Shown here one piece after another: positions 46,787 to 54,605 of a DNA stretch of 64,000 nucleotides. The notes under the pieces were generated by a model. The model was given only the letters and a program-made list of their open reading frames with translations. It had not been told where the DNA came from and did not search any database. Made by a program: the position numbers and the translations under genes. The stretch's first letter is position 1. Each line of letters begins with the position of its first letter. Source of the DNA: Burkholderiales bacterium (lineage in GTDB: Bacteria; Pseudomonadota; Gammaproteobacteria; Burkholderiales; Casimicrobiaceae); the NCBI GenBank assembly GCA_016790165.1, contig JAEUPL010000021.1, positions 124,001-188,000 on the forward strand, in the 5' to 3' direction.

Positions 46787-47425
46787 TCACGCGTTTTCGA
46801 TCACGATGCCCTGCATCACATTGGCGACATCCTCACAGCGATCCGTCACCGTTTCAAGCAACTCGTAAATCGCCTTGAGCTTGATCAGTTGTACCGCCTC
46901 GCGTTCCGTACGAAACAGTTTGGAGATGGCACTGCGCATGACGCGATCAGCATCCGACTCGAGTCGATCAATTTCCTCACAAATTTTGAGAATGGTCGCC
47001 GCGTTGTCCATATTGGGCAGCAGCGCCACGGCCGATTTCACGCGCTCACTACATTGCAAGCAGATCTCGGCCAACTGCTTCGCCTCGGGCGTGACCGTCT
47101 TGATGTCGTAGAGCGATACCGATTCCGCTACGTCCTGTATCAGATCCAGCACATCATCCATATTCGAGATGAGCTGATGAATTTCCTCGCGGTCCAGCGG
47201 CGTGATGAACGTTTTGTGCAACAACTGAATGGCTTCCCGCGTGTACGTGTCGCCGCGTTTCTCGATAGCATCGATGGCGTTGGCGTGATCGCGCAGGTCC
47301 GTCGCGCCCTCACCGAGCGCGTTCATCAGTGCGACCAACTCCTTGCCGCCTTCGACAATTTCGTGCGCGTGCAGATTAAAGAGCTCGAAAAAGCGTCCTT
47401 CTTGCGGCATCAAACGGCCAAACAT
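46787..47425 (-). CDS. DUF47/PhoU-like partner of the phosphate transporter
   Basis: A 212-residue, all-helical PhoU-like protein of the TIGR00153/DUF47 family (LMPQEGRFFELFNLHAHEIV, HLLHKTFITPLDREEIH-type region, DLIQDVAESVSLYDI). Members regulate or assemble the adjacent PiT transporter. It starts at ATG 47425 and is co-directional with pit. Confidence 0.92.
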   Translation of the reverse strand: MFGRLMPQEGRFFELFNLHAHEIVEGGKELVALMNALGEGATDLRDHANAIDAIEKRGDTYTREAIQLLHKTFITPLDREEIHQLISNMDDVLDLIQDVAESVSLYDIKTVTPEAKQLAEICLQCSERVKSAVALLPNMDNAATILKICEEIDRLESDADRVMRSAISKLFRTEREAVQLIKLKAIYELLETVTDRCEDVANVMQGIVIENA

Positions 47426-47545
47426 CGTAATCCCTCGCGTATAGAAAGTTGGCTGAATTCTAGTGCTTCAACGCAGAGCGGATTGGGCAACGCGAAGGCG
47501 GTCGACTGGACCAGCGGCAGTGGTGCAAGACAAGCGAACGGCGCT

Positions 47546-48622
47546 TCAGCGGCGAATGATCGTCTCGCCGTATTCCGCGATCAGCTCCGCCAGCTTGCGG
47601 ATTGTGAGCGGCGCCGACCCTTCCGCCTTATTGTTCACCACCAGAAACGACTCCTGCCGATTGCGTGCCGCTTCGACGATCAGGTTCGCCACCTGGCGTC
47701 GACCGTCGGGATCTTCGTCCACCAGTGCGGCGAAAGGCGCATAGCGTGCCTTCGCCTCCTCGTAACGAAATCCGGAGTGCAGGCTCCAGCGAATCGTGAG
47801 CGGCAGTCGCCCGCTTTCGCGCCAGAAGCGCGTCTGCGCGGCCGCGTCTGGCATCCGGGCATGGATAGCGATGCAATGCGTCGCGCATCCTGCACACAGT
47901 GCTGCCAGGTAGTCGTCAGTGAGCAGCTCCGGGTCGCGCACCTCGACGGCGTAGAAAGCCGGCGAAGACAACCGCGGCAGTGCAAGCAGGAATTCGGCAA
48001 GTGCATCGGCAAACCGCTGCGGCGATCTTGTGAAGCGCGGCCCGAGAGGTGGAAACTGAAACACGAGCGGGCCACAGGTTTCGCCGAGCCCCTGCACCGC
48101 TGGCCACACGAACTGCGCTGCGGCGAGCGCGGCGTCAAGAAAGGCGGCGTTGTCGCTCCATTGGCCGCTGTCGCTGCGCAGCCGGGGCCCGGTAAACAGC
48201 ATAGGCGCTTTGACCAGAAAGCGAAAATCCGTAACCACGCCACGCACCTGCGCCGCGTAGCGCCGAAAATCGGTCTCGCTGATCGGTGCGTAGAACGTGC
48301 GATCAATGCCGACCGTCTTCAGCAGGGGATGTCGCGCGTAAGCCGTGAGTCCGTATCGAGAAAGCTTTTGCTCGGGGTAGGTGTCCCCGTAGACCAAGCC
48401 GGCCCAGCCCGCGAAACTCCACGACGATGTGCCAAAACGGGCACCTGGCGGCATGCCCGACGCGAGCTCGGCCAGCGCCGCATCGACAGCAGCGGACTGC
48501 ACCGAATCAGCGCGAGCGGCGGCGCGGGCCTGCGACGGTCTGGCCACATCGCGAACTACGCCGTGCCCACGAAGGCCTACGCTCGAAGCACCGCCAAAAA
48601 GGTCAAACTGATCGCTGGACAC
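47546..48622 (-). CDS. DUF72 family protein
   Basis: A 358-residue DUF72 (YecE-like) protein with a TIM-barrel fold, function unknown. Typical segments are FGTSSWSFAGWAGLVYG, DRTFYAPISETDFRRYAAQV, FQFPPLGPRF and YAVEVRDPELLTDD. It is on the same strand as the DUF47-pit block but separated by 120 bases. Confidence 0.9.
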   Translation of the reverse strand: MSSDQFDLFGGASSVGLRGHGVVRDVARPSQARAAARADSVQSAAVDAALAELASGMPPGARFGTSSWSFAGWAGLVYGDTYPEQKLSRYGLTAYARHPLLKTVGIDRTFYAPISETDFRRYAAQVRGVVTDFRFLVKAPMLFTGPRLRSDSGQWSDNAAFLDAALAAAQFVWPAVQGLGETCGPLVFQFPPLGPRFTRSPQRFADALAEFLLALPRLSSPAFYAVEVRDPELLTDDYLAALCAGCATHCIAIHARMPDAAAQTRFWRESGRLPLTIRWSLHSGFRYEEAKARYAPFAALVDEDPDGRRQVANLIVEAARNRQESFLVVNNKAEGSAPLTIRKLAELIAEYGETIIRR

Positions 48623-48700
48623 CCTGTTGAGCGTACTACGACGAGCTGATCACGGCCAGTACGCGATCATGACACGCGATTCCCAACCGCAATTTCGGCA

Positions 48701-49372
48701 CTACTCGTAGTAAAGCGAGGGCTGACGCCGGGTCGGTTCCGCTTTCGGTACGAGGTCCAAGCGGGCTTCTACCACCTGCACGGTGCTGGCGTCGAATGAC
48801 AGACGTCGTGGCATCGCTGGCGTCACCTGACCTGGCAACAGCAGGCTTGGATGAGCCACAAATACATTGTGCTCACCTGTACCCACGCCTTCGATGACCA
48901 CAGAGCCATTCTTCCCGGTCTTGCCAAACCACGGGGTATCCACGACGTAAACGTGCGCACTCATCCAGTCGTGGATCAGACACTGCAACGTGACTTGGCC
49001 GGGTTTGTCGAGCAACACCGCCTCCGGCTCGCGACGCGTGTAGACCCTGTGTTCGAAGACGGTCGGCCCCGACAGCACCTTGACGTGGTGCTCGGTGCGA
49101 TCACGGTTGGGAAAGCGTACCTTGGTGCCGACCTGCACCACGGAGACAAACGGCTCGAACTTGTAATAGGATTGCTCCACGATGGCCGTGGCATCGGGCT
49201 TGACGGCGGGTGCCCTGCCTGTGACGGGCACGGCATAGACCACGGCGTTCTGCACCGGGTTGCCGTTACGATCCTTGATCTGGGCGACCAGCGTGCCCGC
49301 GACGGCGGTGTCAGCTATCAGGGCTGCGACCACGCCGGGCATCCAAACGATGAGCGAACGGTTTATTGCCAT
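48701..49372 (-). CDS. Cupredoxin-like exported protein
   Basis: A 223-residue exported protein: signal peptide to about residue 25 (ALIADTAVAG), then a beta-sandwich. Putative type 1 copper ligands are present: His95/His96 (TEHHVKVLS), Cys131, His134 and Met137 in LQCLIHDWMSAHV. Such proteins are often annotated as methylamine utilization protein. No methylamine dehydrogenase genes are nearby, so a general electron-transfer or copper role is more likely. Function unproven. Confidence 0.82.
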   Translation of the reverse strand: MAINRSLIVWMPGVVAALIADTAVAGTLVAQIKDRNGNPVQNAVVYAVPVTGRAPAVKPDATAIVEQSYYKFEPFVSVVQVGTKVRFPNRDRTEHHVKVLSGPTVFEHRVYTRREPEAVLLDKPGQVTLQCLIHDWMSAHVYVVDTPWFGKTGKNGSVVIEGVGTGEHNVFVAHPSLLLPGQVTPAMPRRLSFDASTVQVVEARLDLVPKAEPTRRQPSLYYE

Positions 49373-49545
49373 GCTACGTCCCCGCTTTCCGGTAAATCCT
49401 CAATGAGTCAGACGCAACACGCGGCCTGTCTGCGCCAGCAGAGCGCCTTGTCCGCCCTGCGAATGCAACCACCCAGCCTCTTGCCTGAACTGCACAGGCA
49501 ACTCTACGTCAACCTGGTCACGCTGTCATCCTTCACCGCACGATA

Positions 49546-49992
49546 ATGCCGCTGGCCCTTGGTTTTCGCGTGCTCTGGGCACTGCCTGTCAGTGTGCTGG
49601 CATTGCCACTGCTCCCGCTTGCGCTTTGGCGTGGACACTGGAGGGCGACAGGCGGCGCGCTGGAAATCACGAGCCCTGCGCTGTCCTGGTTCCTGCGCGG
49701 CGTTTGGTTCCGCTGGCTGGCCGGAGGCAATGGCTTCGCAGCCGCAACGATCGGGCAAGTCATCATCGCGCGTGATGCCGATTGCCTGACGCGTTGCCGA
49801 GCACACGAGCTTGCGCATGTGCGGCAATGCCTACGTTGGGGCCCGCTATTCCCATTCGCCTACATCGCCGCCGGCCTGTACGCTGCATGGCGCGCACGAG
49901 CCTTCCAGGCGTACTACTGGGACAACGCGTTCGAGCGCGAGGCGCGCGCCGCCGAGGAAGGCTCCCAATGCGAGGCGCGTTCGCTCAGTTAG
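49546..49992 (+). CDS. Small membrane protein with HExxH motif
   Basis: A 148-residue protein with an N-terminal hydrophobic segment (LWALPVSVLALPLLPLAL) and, at residues 87-91, HELAHVRQC, the zinc-metallopeptidase HExxH pattern, followed by FPFAYIAAGLYAAWRA, a second hydrophobic segment. It resembles a short uncharacterised family found near metabolic genes in proteobacteria. A peptidase role is possible, but a third zinc ligand is not clear (Glu in FEREARAAEEG about 30 residues on is a candidate). Start ATG 49546. Confidence 0.75.
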   Translation: MPLALGFRVLWALPVSVLALPLLPLALWRGHWRATGGALEITSPALSWFLRGVWFRWLAGGNGFAAATIGQVIIARDADCLTRCRAHELAHVRQCLRWGPLFPFAYIAAGLYAAWRARAFQAYYWDNAFEREARAAEEGSQCEARSLS

Positions 49993-50076
49993 CGCCAGTT
50001 GGCCCGGATATTTCATGCGCGACGGAATGCAGTGGCGCGGGAACTTCGCGCGCAGGTTGCGATGGCCGCTCGCAGC

Positions 50077-50098
50077 GCCGATAGCGCGTGCTATCGGC
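50077..50098. terminator. Perfect hairpin between convergent genes
   Basis: GCCGATAGC and GCTATCGGC pair over a GCGT tetraloop, a 9-bp perfect stem in the 294-base gap between the HExxH gene and rimO, which converge here. There is no T-run. Nothing else in that gap looks functional. Confidence 0.45.
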
Positions 50099-50286
50099 CA
50101 GGGGGCTGTCGCAAGATGCGCCCAATTGCACCGCCGATGCACCCGCAGCAGGAAAACCAAAATGGCTTCGATGAACGACTCACAAACCCGCATCCACGCT
50201 TGCTCGCAGCCATGTTTTCCTACGACCCCATCAAGTATCCGGGCTAGTCACGAACGTGGTTTGGGTACGCTGCGAGACGCGACCAA

Positions 50287-51666
50287 TCAGTCGTCGCGCT
50301 CATAGCCCGGCAGCACGGCGATCAGGTCGTGTTCGGTCGCCTCCACGACGGTGACTGCGACGATGTCGCCAACCTTGAGCTCGTCACCATTTTGCACGTG
50401 GACAAGGCCGTCGATCTCCGGCGCGTCGGCCCATGAGCGGGCGACAGCGATGTTGTCCTGTACGTCGTCAACAATGACTTCGATCTCACGACCAATCTTC
50501 GCTCGCAAGCGCGCCTCACTGATCTCGGCCTGCACGTCCATGAAGCGCTCGCGGCGTTCTTCCTTCACTTCGTCGGGCAACTGGTCCGGCAGATCGTTGG
50601 CTGTCGCGCCGTCAACCGGCGAGTAAGCGAAGCAACCCACGCGATCCAGTTGCGCCTCGCGCAGGAAGTCGAGCAGTTCCTCAAACTCAGCCTCGGTCTC
50701 GCCCGGAAAGCCAACGATGAACGTGGATCGGATGGTGAGATCCGGGCACGCTGCACGCCACGCACGGACGCGCTCGATGTTTTTCTCGCCGCTAGCCGGG
50801 CGCTTCATGAGCTTGAGAATGCGCGGATTCGCGTGCTGGAACGGCACGTCGAGGTAAGGTAGCACGCGCCCACCGGATGCCAGTGTGCTCTGCGCCATCA
50901 GCGGCATAACGTTGTCGACACTTGGATACGGATACACGTAATGCATGCGCGTCCAAACGCCGAGCGTGCCGAGCGTTTCCGCAAGCTCGAGCATGCGGGT
51001 CTTGACCGGCTTGCCGTTGACGAAGTCGGTCCGGTACTTGACGTCGACACCGTAGGCCGACGTATCCTGCGAGATGACCAGCAGTTCCTTCACGCCCGAC
51101 TTGACCAGAGACTCCGCCTCGCGCATCACCTCGCCGATCGGCCGGCTGACCAGATCGCCACGCATCGAGGGGATGATGCAGAAGCTGCAACGGTGATTGC
51201 AGCCTTCGGAGATCTTCAGATACGCGTAATGCCTGGGCGTAAGCTTGACGCCGTGATCGGGGACGAGATCGATGAACTGGTGATGCGGTTTGGGGAGATG
51301 CGTATGCACCGCATCCATCACCTCGTTCGGTGCGTGTGGACCCGTGACTGCGAGGACTTTCGGGTGGATGTTGCGGATGAAATCGCCATCCTGCTTGGCA
51401 CCCAGGCAGCCGGTCACAATGACCTTGCCGTTCTCGGCGATCGCCTCGCCAATCGCATCAAGCGATTCCGCGACCGCATCGTCGATGAAACCGCAGGTGT
51501 TGACGACCACGAGATCGGCGTCGGCGTAGTCGCCTACCGTGGCATAGCCCTCGGCTTTCAGGCGGGTCAGCACCTGTTCGCTGTCGACGAGGGCTTTCGG
51601 GCAGCCTAACGACACAAAGCCAACTTTTGGCGCTGTCAGATTACTTTGCAACTTGGTACTGCTCAT
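50287..51666 (-). CDS. rimO: Ribosomal protein S12 methylthiotransferase
   Basis: A 459-residue radical-SAM enzyme that adds a methylthio group to Asp89 of ribosomal protein S12. The MTTase domain has cysteines at Cys22, Cys58 and Cys87 ([32 protein letters not shown]); the radical-SAM triad is CNHRCSFC at 156-163; a TRAM domain ends the protein. Length is normal for RimO. Confidence 0.96.
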   Translation of the reverse strand: MSSTKLQSNLTAPKVGFVSLGCPKALVDSEQVLTRLKAEGYATVGDYADADLVVVNTCGFIDDAVAESLDAIGEAIAENGKVIVTGCLGAKQDGDFIRNIHPKVLAVTGPHAPNEVMDAVHTHLPKPHHQFIDLVPDHGVKLTPRHYAYLKISEGCNHRCSFCIIPSMRGDLVSRPIGEVMREAESLVKSGVKELLVISQDTSAYGVDVKYRTDFVNGKPVKTRMLELAETLGTLGVWTRMHYVYPYPSVDNVMPLMAQSTLASGGRVLPYLDVPFQHANPRILKLMKRPASGEKNIERVRAWRAACPDLTIRSTFIVGFPGETEAEFEELLDFLREAQLDRVGCFAYSPVDGATANDLPDQLPDEVKEERRERFMDVQAEISEARLRAKIGREIEVIVDDVQDNIAVARSWADAPEIDGLVHVQNGDELKVGDIVAVTVVEATEHDLIAVLPGYERDD

Positions 51667-51697
51667 GGTGAATGGGTCGGGACGCGCGCCAAAAGAG

Positions 51698-51824
51698 GAC
51701 GAATGACGAAGGACGAATGACGCAAAGCTTTGCGGTCATTGACTCTCGTTCGATGCAGGACACCCACCCGCAGGCAGTCAGAAGCGGCCGCGTCGTCTGG
51801 CGCGAAGCGCGTTCGTCATTCGTC
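51698..51824. repeat. Inverted and tandem 13-mer repeat between rimO and phaR
   Basis: GACGAATGACGAA (51698-51710) is repeated directly as GACGAATGACG at 51712 and in inverse as TTCGTCATTCGTC at 51812-51824. The arms are 100 bases apart and flank the short gap between divergently read rimO and the phaR 3' end. It looks like a dispersed intergenic repeat, but no other copy occurs in this window. Confidence 0.5.
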
Positions 51825-51840
51825 GGGCGCGCTCTGCGCG

Positions 51841-52449
51841 CTACTTCTTTTCGCCGCCAGGAAACCCCGGGAAGGGGAAACCGGGGAAGAATTGCTTGGT
51901 GCTTTCCTGCATCTTTTGCTGCATGTCGAGGAACATCTTGCTCGACTGCTCAAGGTAGTTGCCCATCACGCCCTGCATGGCAGGCGCCTGCATCTGCATG
52001 AACTGCTGCCAGACTTCGGAGCCCACCTTGGCCGGATCGCCCCCGGCGCCGCCGAGCATGGCGCCGCCCTGCTCGGCCATCTTCTTCTGGAAATCCATGA
52101 ACGCGCGCACGTTCTGCTCGAACAGGCCGCCCACCACGCCCTGCATTGCTCCACCGTAAAAGCGGATCATCTGGGCGAGCATCTCGTTGGAGAACATCGG
52201 CACACCGGCCGCTTCTTCCTCGAGGATGATCTGCAGCAAGATCGCCCGGGTCAACTCTTCGTTGGTCTTGGCGTCGCGCACCTGGAACGGCGTGTTCTCC
52301 ACCACCATCTGCTTGACGTCGGCGAGCGTGATGTAGCCGCTGGTGGCCGTGTCATACAGTCGGCGGTTCGGATACTTTTTGATGATGCGCATCGCCGAAC
52401 GCGCGCCGCGTGTGCTGCCGAAGCCTGTTTTGGTTGCCATCGTCGCCAT
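51841..52449 (-). CDS. phaR: Polyhydroxyalkanoate synthesis repressor
   Basis: A 202-residue PhaR. The N-terminal DNA-binding domain carries RIIKKYPNRRLYDTATSGYI near residue 20 and DVKQMVVENTPFQVRD; the C-terminal half is helical and Met/Gln-rich, the granule-binding part. PhaR represses the phasin gene and itself and releases when PHA granules form. Its gene is divergent from the phasin gene (52764), across about 310 bases with two paired-heptamer sites, matching the classical arrangement. Confidence 0.95.
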   Translation of the reverse strand: MATMATKTGFGSTRGARSAMRIIKKYPNRRLYDTATSGYITLADVKQMVVENTPFQVRDAKTNEELTRAILLQIILEEEAAGVPMFSNEMLAQMIRFYGGAMQGVVGGLFEQNVRAFMDFQKKMAEQGGAMLGGAGGDPAKVGSEVWQQFMQMQAPAMQGVMGNYLEQSSKMFLDMQQKMQESTKQFFPGFPFPGFPGGEKK

Positions 52450-52652
52450 CCTTGAGTCGTTCTTGTTCTGCCGCGCCGGGCTGCTGCTTGCGTCAGACTT
52501 CTCTAGCGTCAGCGGTTTGTGCAGTGCGCCATTGTAGTGCAGCCGAGCGTGGTCGCAATGGCCGGAAGCACCATCTAGCGGCGCTTTGCGCAGGATTGCC
52601 TAGCGCCGGCCGCGCAGCGTTTGAAACCACTTCTAGGAGAACCGACTCTAAT

Positions 52653-52736
52653 TTGCTGCATCGCAACAAATAGTGCTTGACTTGGCTGGGGGTCATCCCT
52701 AACATTCGTTTTGTGCGCCGCAGCAAATTTTGTTGC
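52653..52736 (+). promoter_or_regulatory. Phasin promoter flanked by paired-heptamer (PhaR-like) sites
   Basis: The promoter is TTGACT (52677-52682), a 17-base spacer and TAACAT (52700-52705). Upstream, 52653-52669 reads TTGCTGC-ATC-GCAACAA; downstream, 52720-52736 reads GCAGCAA-ATT-TTGTTGC. Both are inverted pairs of the heptamer TTGYTGC with 3-base spacers, in mirror orders, flanking the promoter. TGC-rich inverted sites of this kind are reported for PhaR, and phaR is the adjacent gene. Confidence 0.65.
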
Positions 52737-52763
52737 ACAACCCATCACCCTCAGGAGAAACCT

Positions 52764-53297
52764 ATGATCCCCGTTTTCGAACAAGTCGCTGAAATGAACC
52801 GTGCTTACCTCGCCAACGTGCTCAAAGGCGTTGACGCTGCCGTTGCGTATGGCACCAAGGCTTCGAGCTTTGGCGTGAAAGCAGCCAACGAATTCGCCGC
52901 CGCGACCGCTGCTGACCTCCACGCGCTGGCCGCTGTCAAAGCGCCGCAAGACCTCGTCCCGCTGCGCGCCAAGCAGCTCGAAGAGAAGGCTGACTGGGCC
53001 ACGTCGACCGGCCGCGCCGCGCTCGACCTGTTTGCTTCCGCCCAAACCGAAGCCATGCAGTTCGCCGAAGCGCAAGCTGCTGAAGCTGCCAAGTCCTTCG
53101 TAGCCAACCTCGACAAGCTTGCCAAGAACGCCCCGCAAGGCGTGCCGGGCGCTGAGTACGCGCTCTCCGCTGTGAAAGCTGGCGTCGAAACGTCGATGGC
53201 TGCCTTCGAAACCGTTGCCAAGGCAACGAAAGAAGGCGTTGAATTCGCCGGCTCGCAAGTCAAAGCGGCTGCCAAGGCTGCTCCGAAGCGCAAGTAA
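52764..53297 (+). CDS. phaP: Phasin (PHA granule-associated protein)
   Basis: A 177-residue phasin, an amphipathic helical protein that coats polyhydroxyalkanoate granules. MIPVFEQVAEMNRAYLANVL and the Ala/Lys-rich helices (AAAKAAPKRK tail) are characteristic. ATG 52764 follows AGGAGAA by 7 bases; in-frame upstream codons sit in the promoter region and are ignored. Codon use is strongly biased toward C/G-ending and GCC-type codons as expected for an abundant protein. The strong terminator lies about 240 bases downstream. Confidence 0.93.
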   Translation: MIPVFEQVAEMNRAYLANVLKGVDAAVAYGTKASSFGVKAANEFAAATAADLHALAAVKAPQDLVPLRAKQLEEKADWATSTGRAALDLFASAQTEAMQFAEAQAAEAAKSFVANLDKLAKNAPQGVPGAEYALSAVKAGVETSMAAFETVAKATKEGVEFAGSQVKAAAKAAPKRK

Positions 53298-53540
53298 TTC
53301 GCTTCGCCGGATGCCGCGCTTCGGCGCGATATCCAGAATCGGCAACACACTCCAAGTGGCGCTGAACGGGTCAACCGCCGGCGCCGCAATGAAACAGGGA
53401 TCGTGCCGATCCTACCCAACCCGGTAGGGCAACGACACCCTTCGTCATGAGACGCTACACGCTCCCTCGTTGACGATGACTCGACAATCACCCGCCCTCC
53501 TCCTTCCTCCTCCGCGAAGGTGATTGCGAAGTCCCTCCCG

Positions 53541-53577
53541 CCCGCCTGAGCCTGCTCGGCGGGTTTTTTCTTTTTTT
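53541..53577 (+). terminator. Rho-independent terminator
   Basis: CCCGCC...GGCGGG stem with an inner GAG/CTC pairing (53541-53563) followed by T6-C-T7. This is the strongest intrinsic terminator in the window and probably ends the phasin transcript. Confidence 0.8.
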
Positions 53578-53643
53578 GCGCCGGACGCCGAAGCCAACAC
53601 CCGCGCCGGTACGTCGATGAGCGACCTCACCCGTGTGGCCCAT

Positions 53644-53761
53644 CAGCTTTTTGGCTTTGATCACCAGCCAATGGCCATTCGAGGCAATTTTTCTCGCCAG
53701 TCGACTATCAACAAAATTTCGCTGCAGCGACCGTGCGCTGGTCGATAGCTTCAAAAAGCTG
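53644..53761. repeat. 118-bp palindromic repeat, copy 2
   Basis: Starts CAGCTTTTTGGCTTTGATC and ends CAAAAAGCTG, with CAGTCGACTA centred exactly (GTCGAC at 53700-53705). The first 15 bases, the centre and the last 8 bases are identical to copy 1 at the same offsets (0, 54 and 110). It lies beyond the phasin terminator. Confidence 0.6.
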
Positions 53762-53798
53762 TTAAGTCAGGCAACGCAAACGCCGCATCCGCGCCGTG

Positions 53799-54593
53799 TC
53801 AGTAGCCGAGTGCAGCGGCAGTCACCAAACCCGCTTCCAGTGTGAATTTTCCGGCAGCGATCCCCGCCACCATCGAGTCGCGCGGCACCTTGGCAAAACG
53901 TTCGACTTCGCCGTCCTGATTCGTCGGCTCGCGGTCATTGGGTACCGTGGCGCGGTACCAATCGATGCGTTCGCTGATATAGCCGCTCGCGCCGTCAGAG
54001 GTGGGTTTATGCAGATGCACGACGCCGCCCCAGGCCAGCCCAAAGAGTTCATCGAGCCTGAATCCAGCCTCCTCCCACGTCTCCCGTTCAAGGGCACGCT
54101 CCGGCGTGTCGACGGCAGTGACCATGCCACCCATCAGCGTGTCCCACTGGCCAGGATCGTTCGCCTTGTTGAGTGCGCGCTGCTGTACCCAGAAGTGACC
54201 GTCTGACGTCTCGCCGACCAGGTGCACGGCGCGAGTGCGCAACCCGAGCGGCCGCACTGCGGCGCGCTCGATGCTGCCGAGCATGTGGCCGCGCACGTCG
54301 TAGACGGGCAGTTGCTCGTTGCGCCAGACATGGGTAAAGCCGAGGTCCCGCATCGCGAGCGCAATGCGGGCGAGGCTCTCCGTCAGATTGCCATCGATGA
54401 TCCAGCCGTTCGCGGTATCGCGCAGCGGCGACAGGTTCTGAAAACTGAAGGTATGCGCGATCTGGCGCAACACTTTCGCCTCGGCGTCGCCAATCTCGAC
54501 ACCGCCCCACGACAGCGGCACCCGCTCGCGCAGCGGCGGCTGGTTGGCTTCAGCGCGAAGTTTGTGCACCCAGTCGGGGGCGGATTGCAGCAT
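53799..54593 (-). CDS. Nudix hydrolase with DUF4743 N-terminal domain
   Basis: A 264-residue Nudix hydrolase. The N-terminal DUF4743 part is followed by a Nudix box of the GX5EX7REUXEEXGU type (GGMVTAVDTPERALERETWE, then EAGF, about residues 155-178). Family members cleave nucleoside diphosphates linked to another group. It is the last gene of the phosphonate operon, 12 bases after the FAD enzyme; its link to the pathway is unclear. Confidence 0.88.
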   Translation of the reverse strand: MLQSAPDWVHKLRAEANQPPLRERVPLSWGGVEIGDAEAKVLRQIAHTFSFQNLSPLRDTANGWIIDGNLTESLARIALAMRDLGFTHVWRNEQLPVYDVRGHMLGSIERAAVRPLGLRTRAVHLVGETSDGHFWVQQRALNKANDPGQWDTLMGGMVTAVDTPERALERETWEEAGFRLDELFGLAWGGVVHLHKPTSDGASGYISERIDWYRATVPNDREPTNQDGEVERFAKVPRDSMVAGIAAGKFTLEAGLVTAAALGY

Positions 54594-54605
54594 GGCCGGT
54601 CAACT

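Larger units (their letters stand above)
53298..53798. other. Phasin 3' region: no gene, terminator and repeat
   Basis: About 500 bases between phaP and the Nudix gene hold no supported gene. They contain the intrinsic terminator at 53541-53577 and a good copy of the 118-bp palindromic repeat at 53644-53761. Confidence 0.6.

Noticed and set aside
46742-48649. Long open frame on the plus strand opposite DUF47 and DUF72
   Set aside because: Spans two genes and a gap with no motif; a high-GC artefact.
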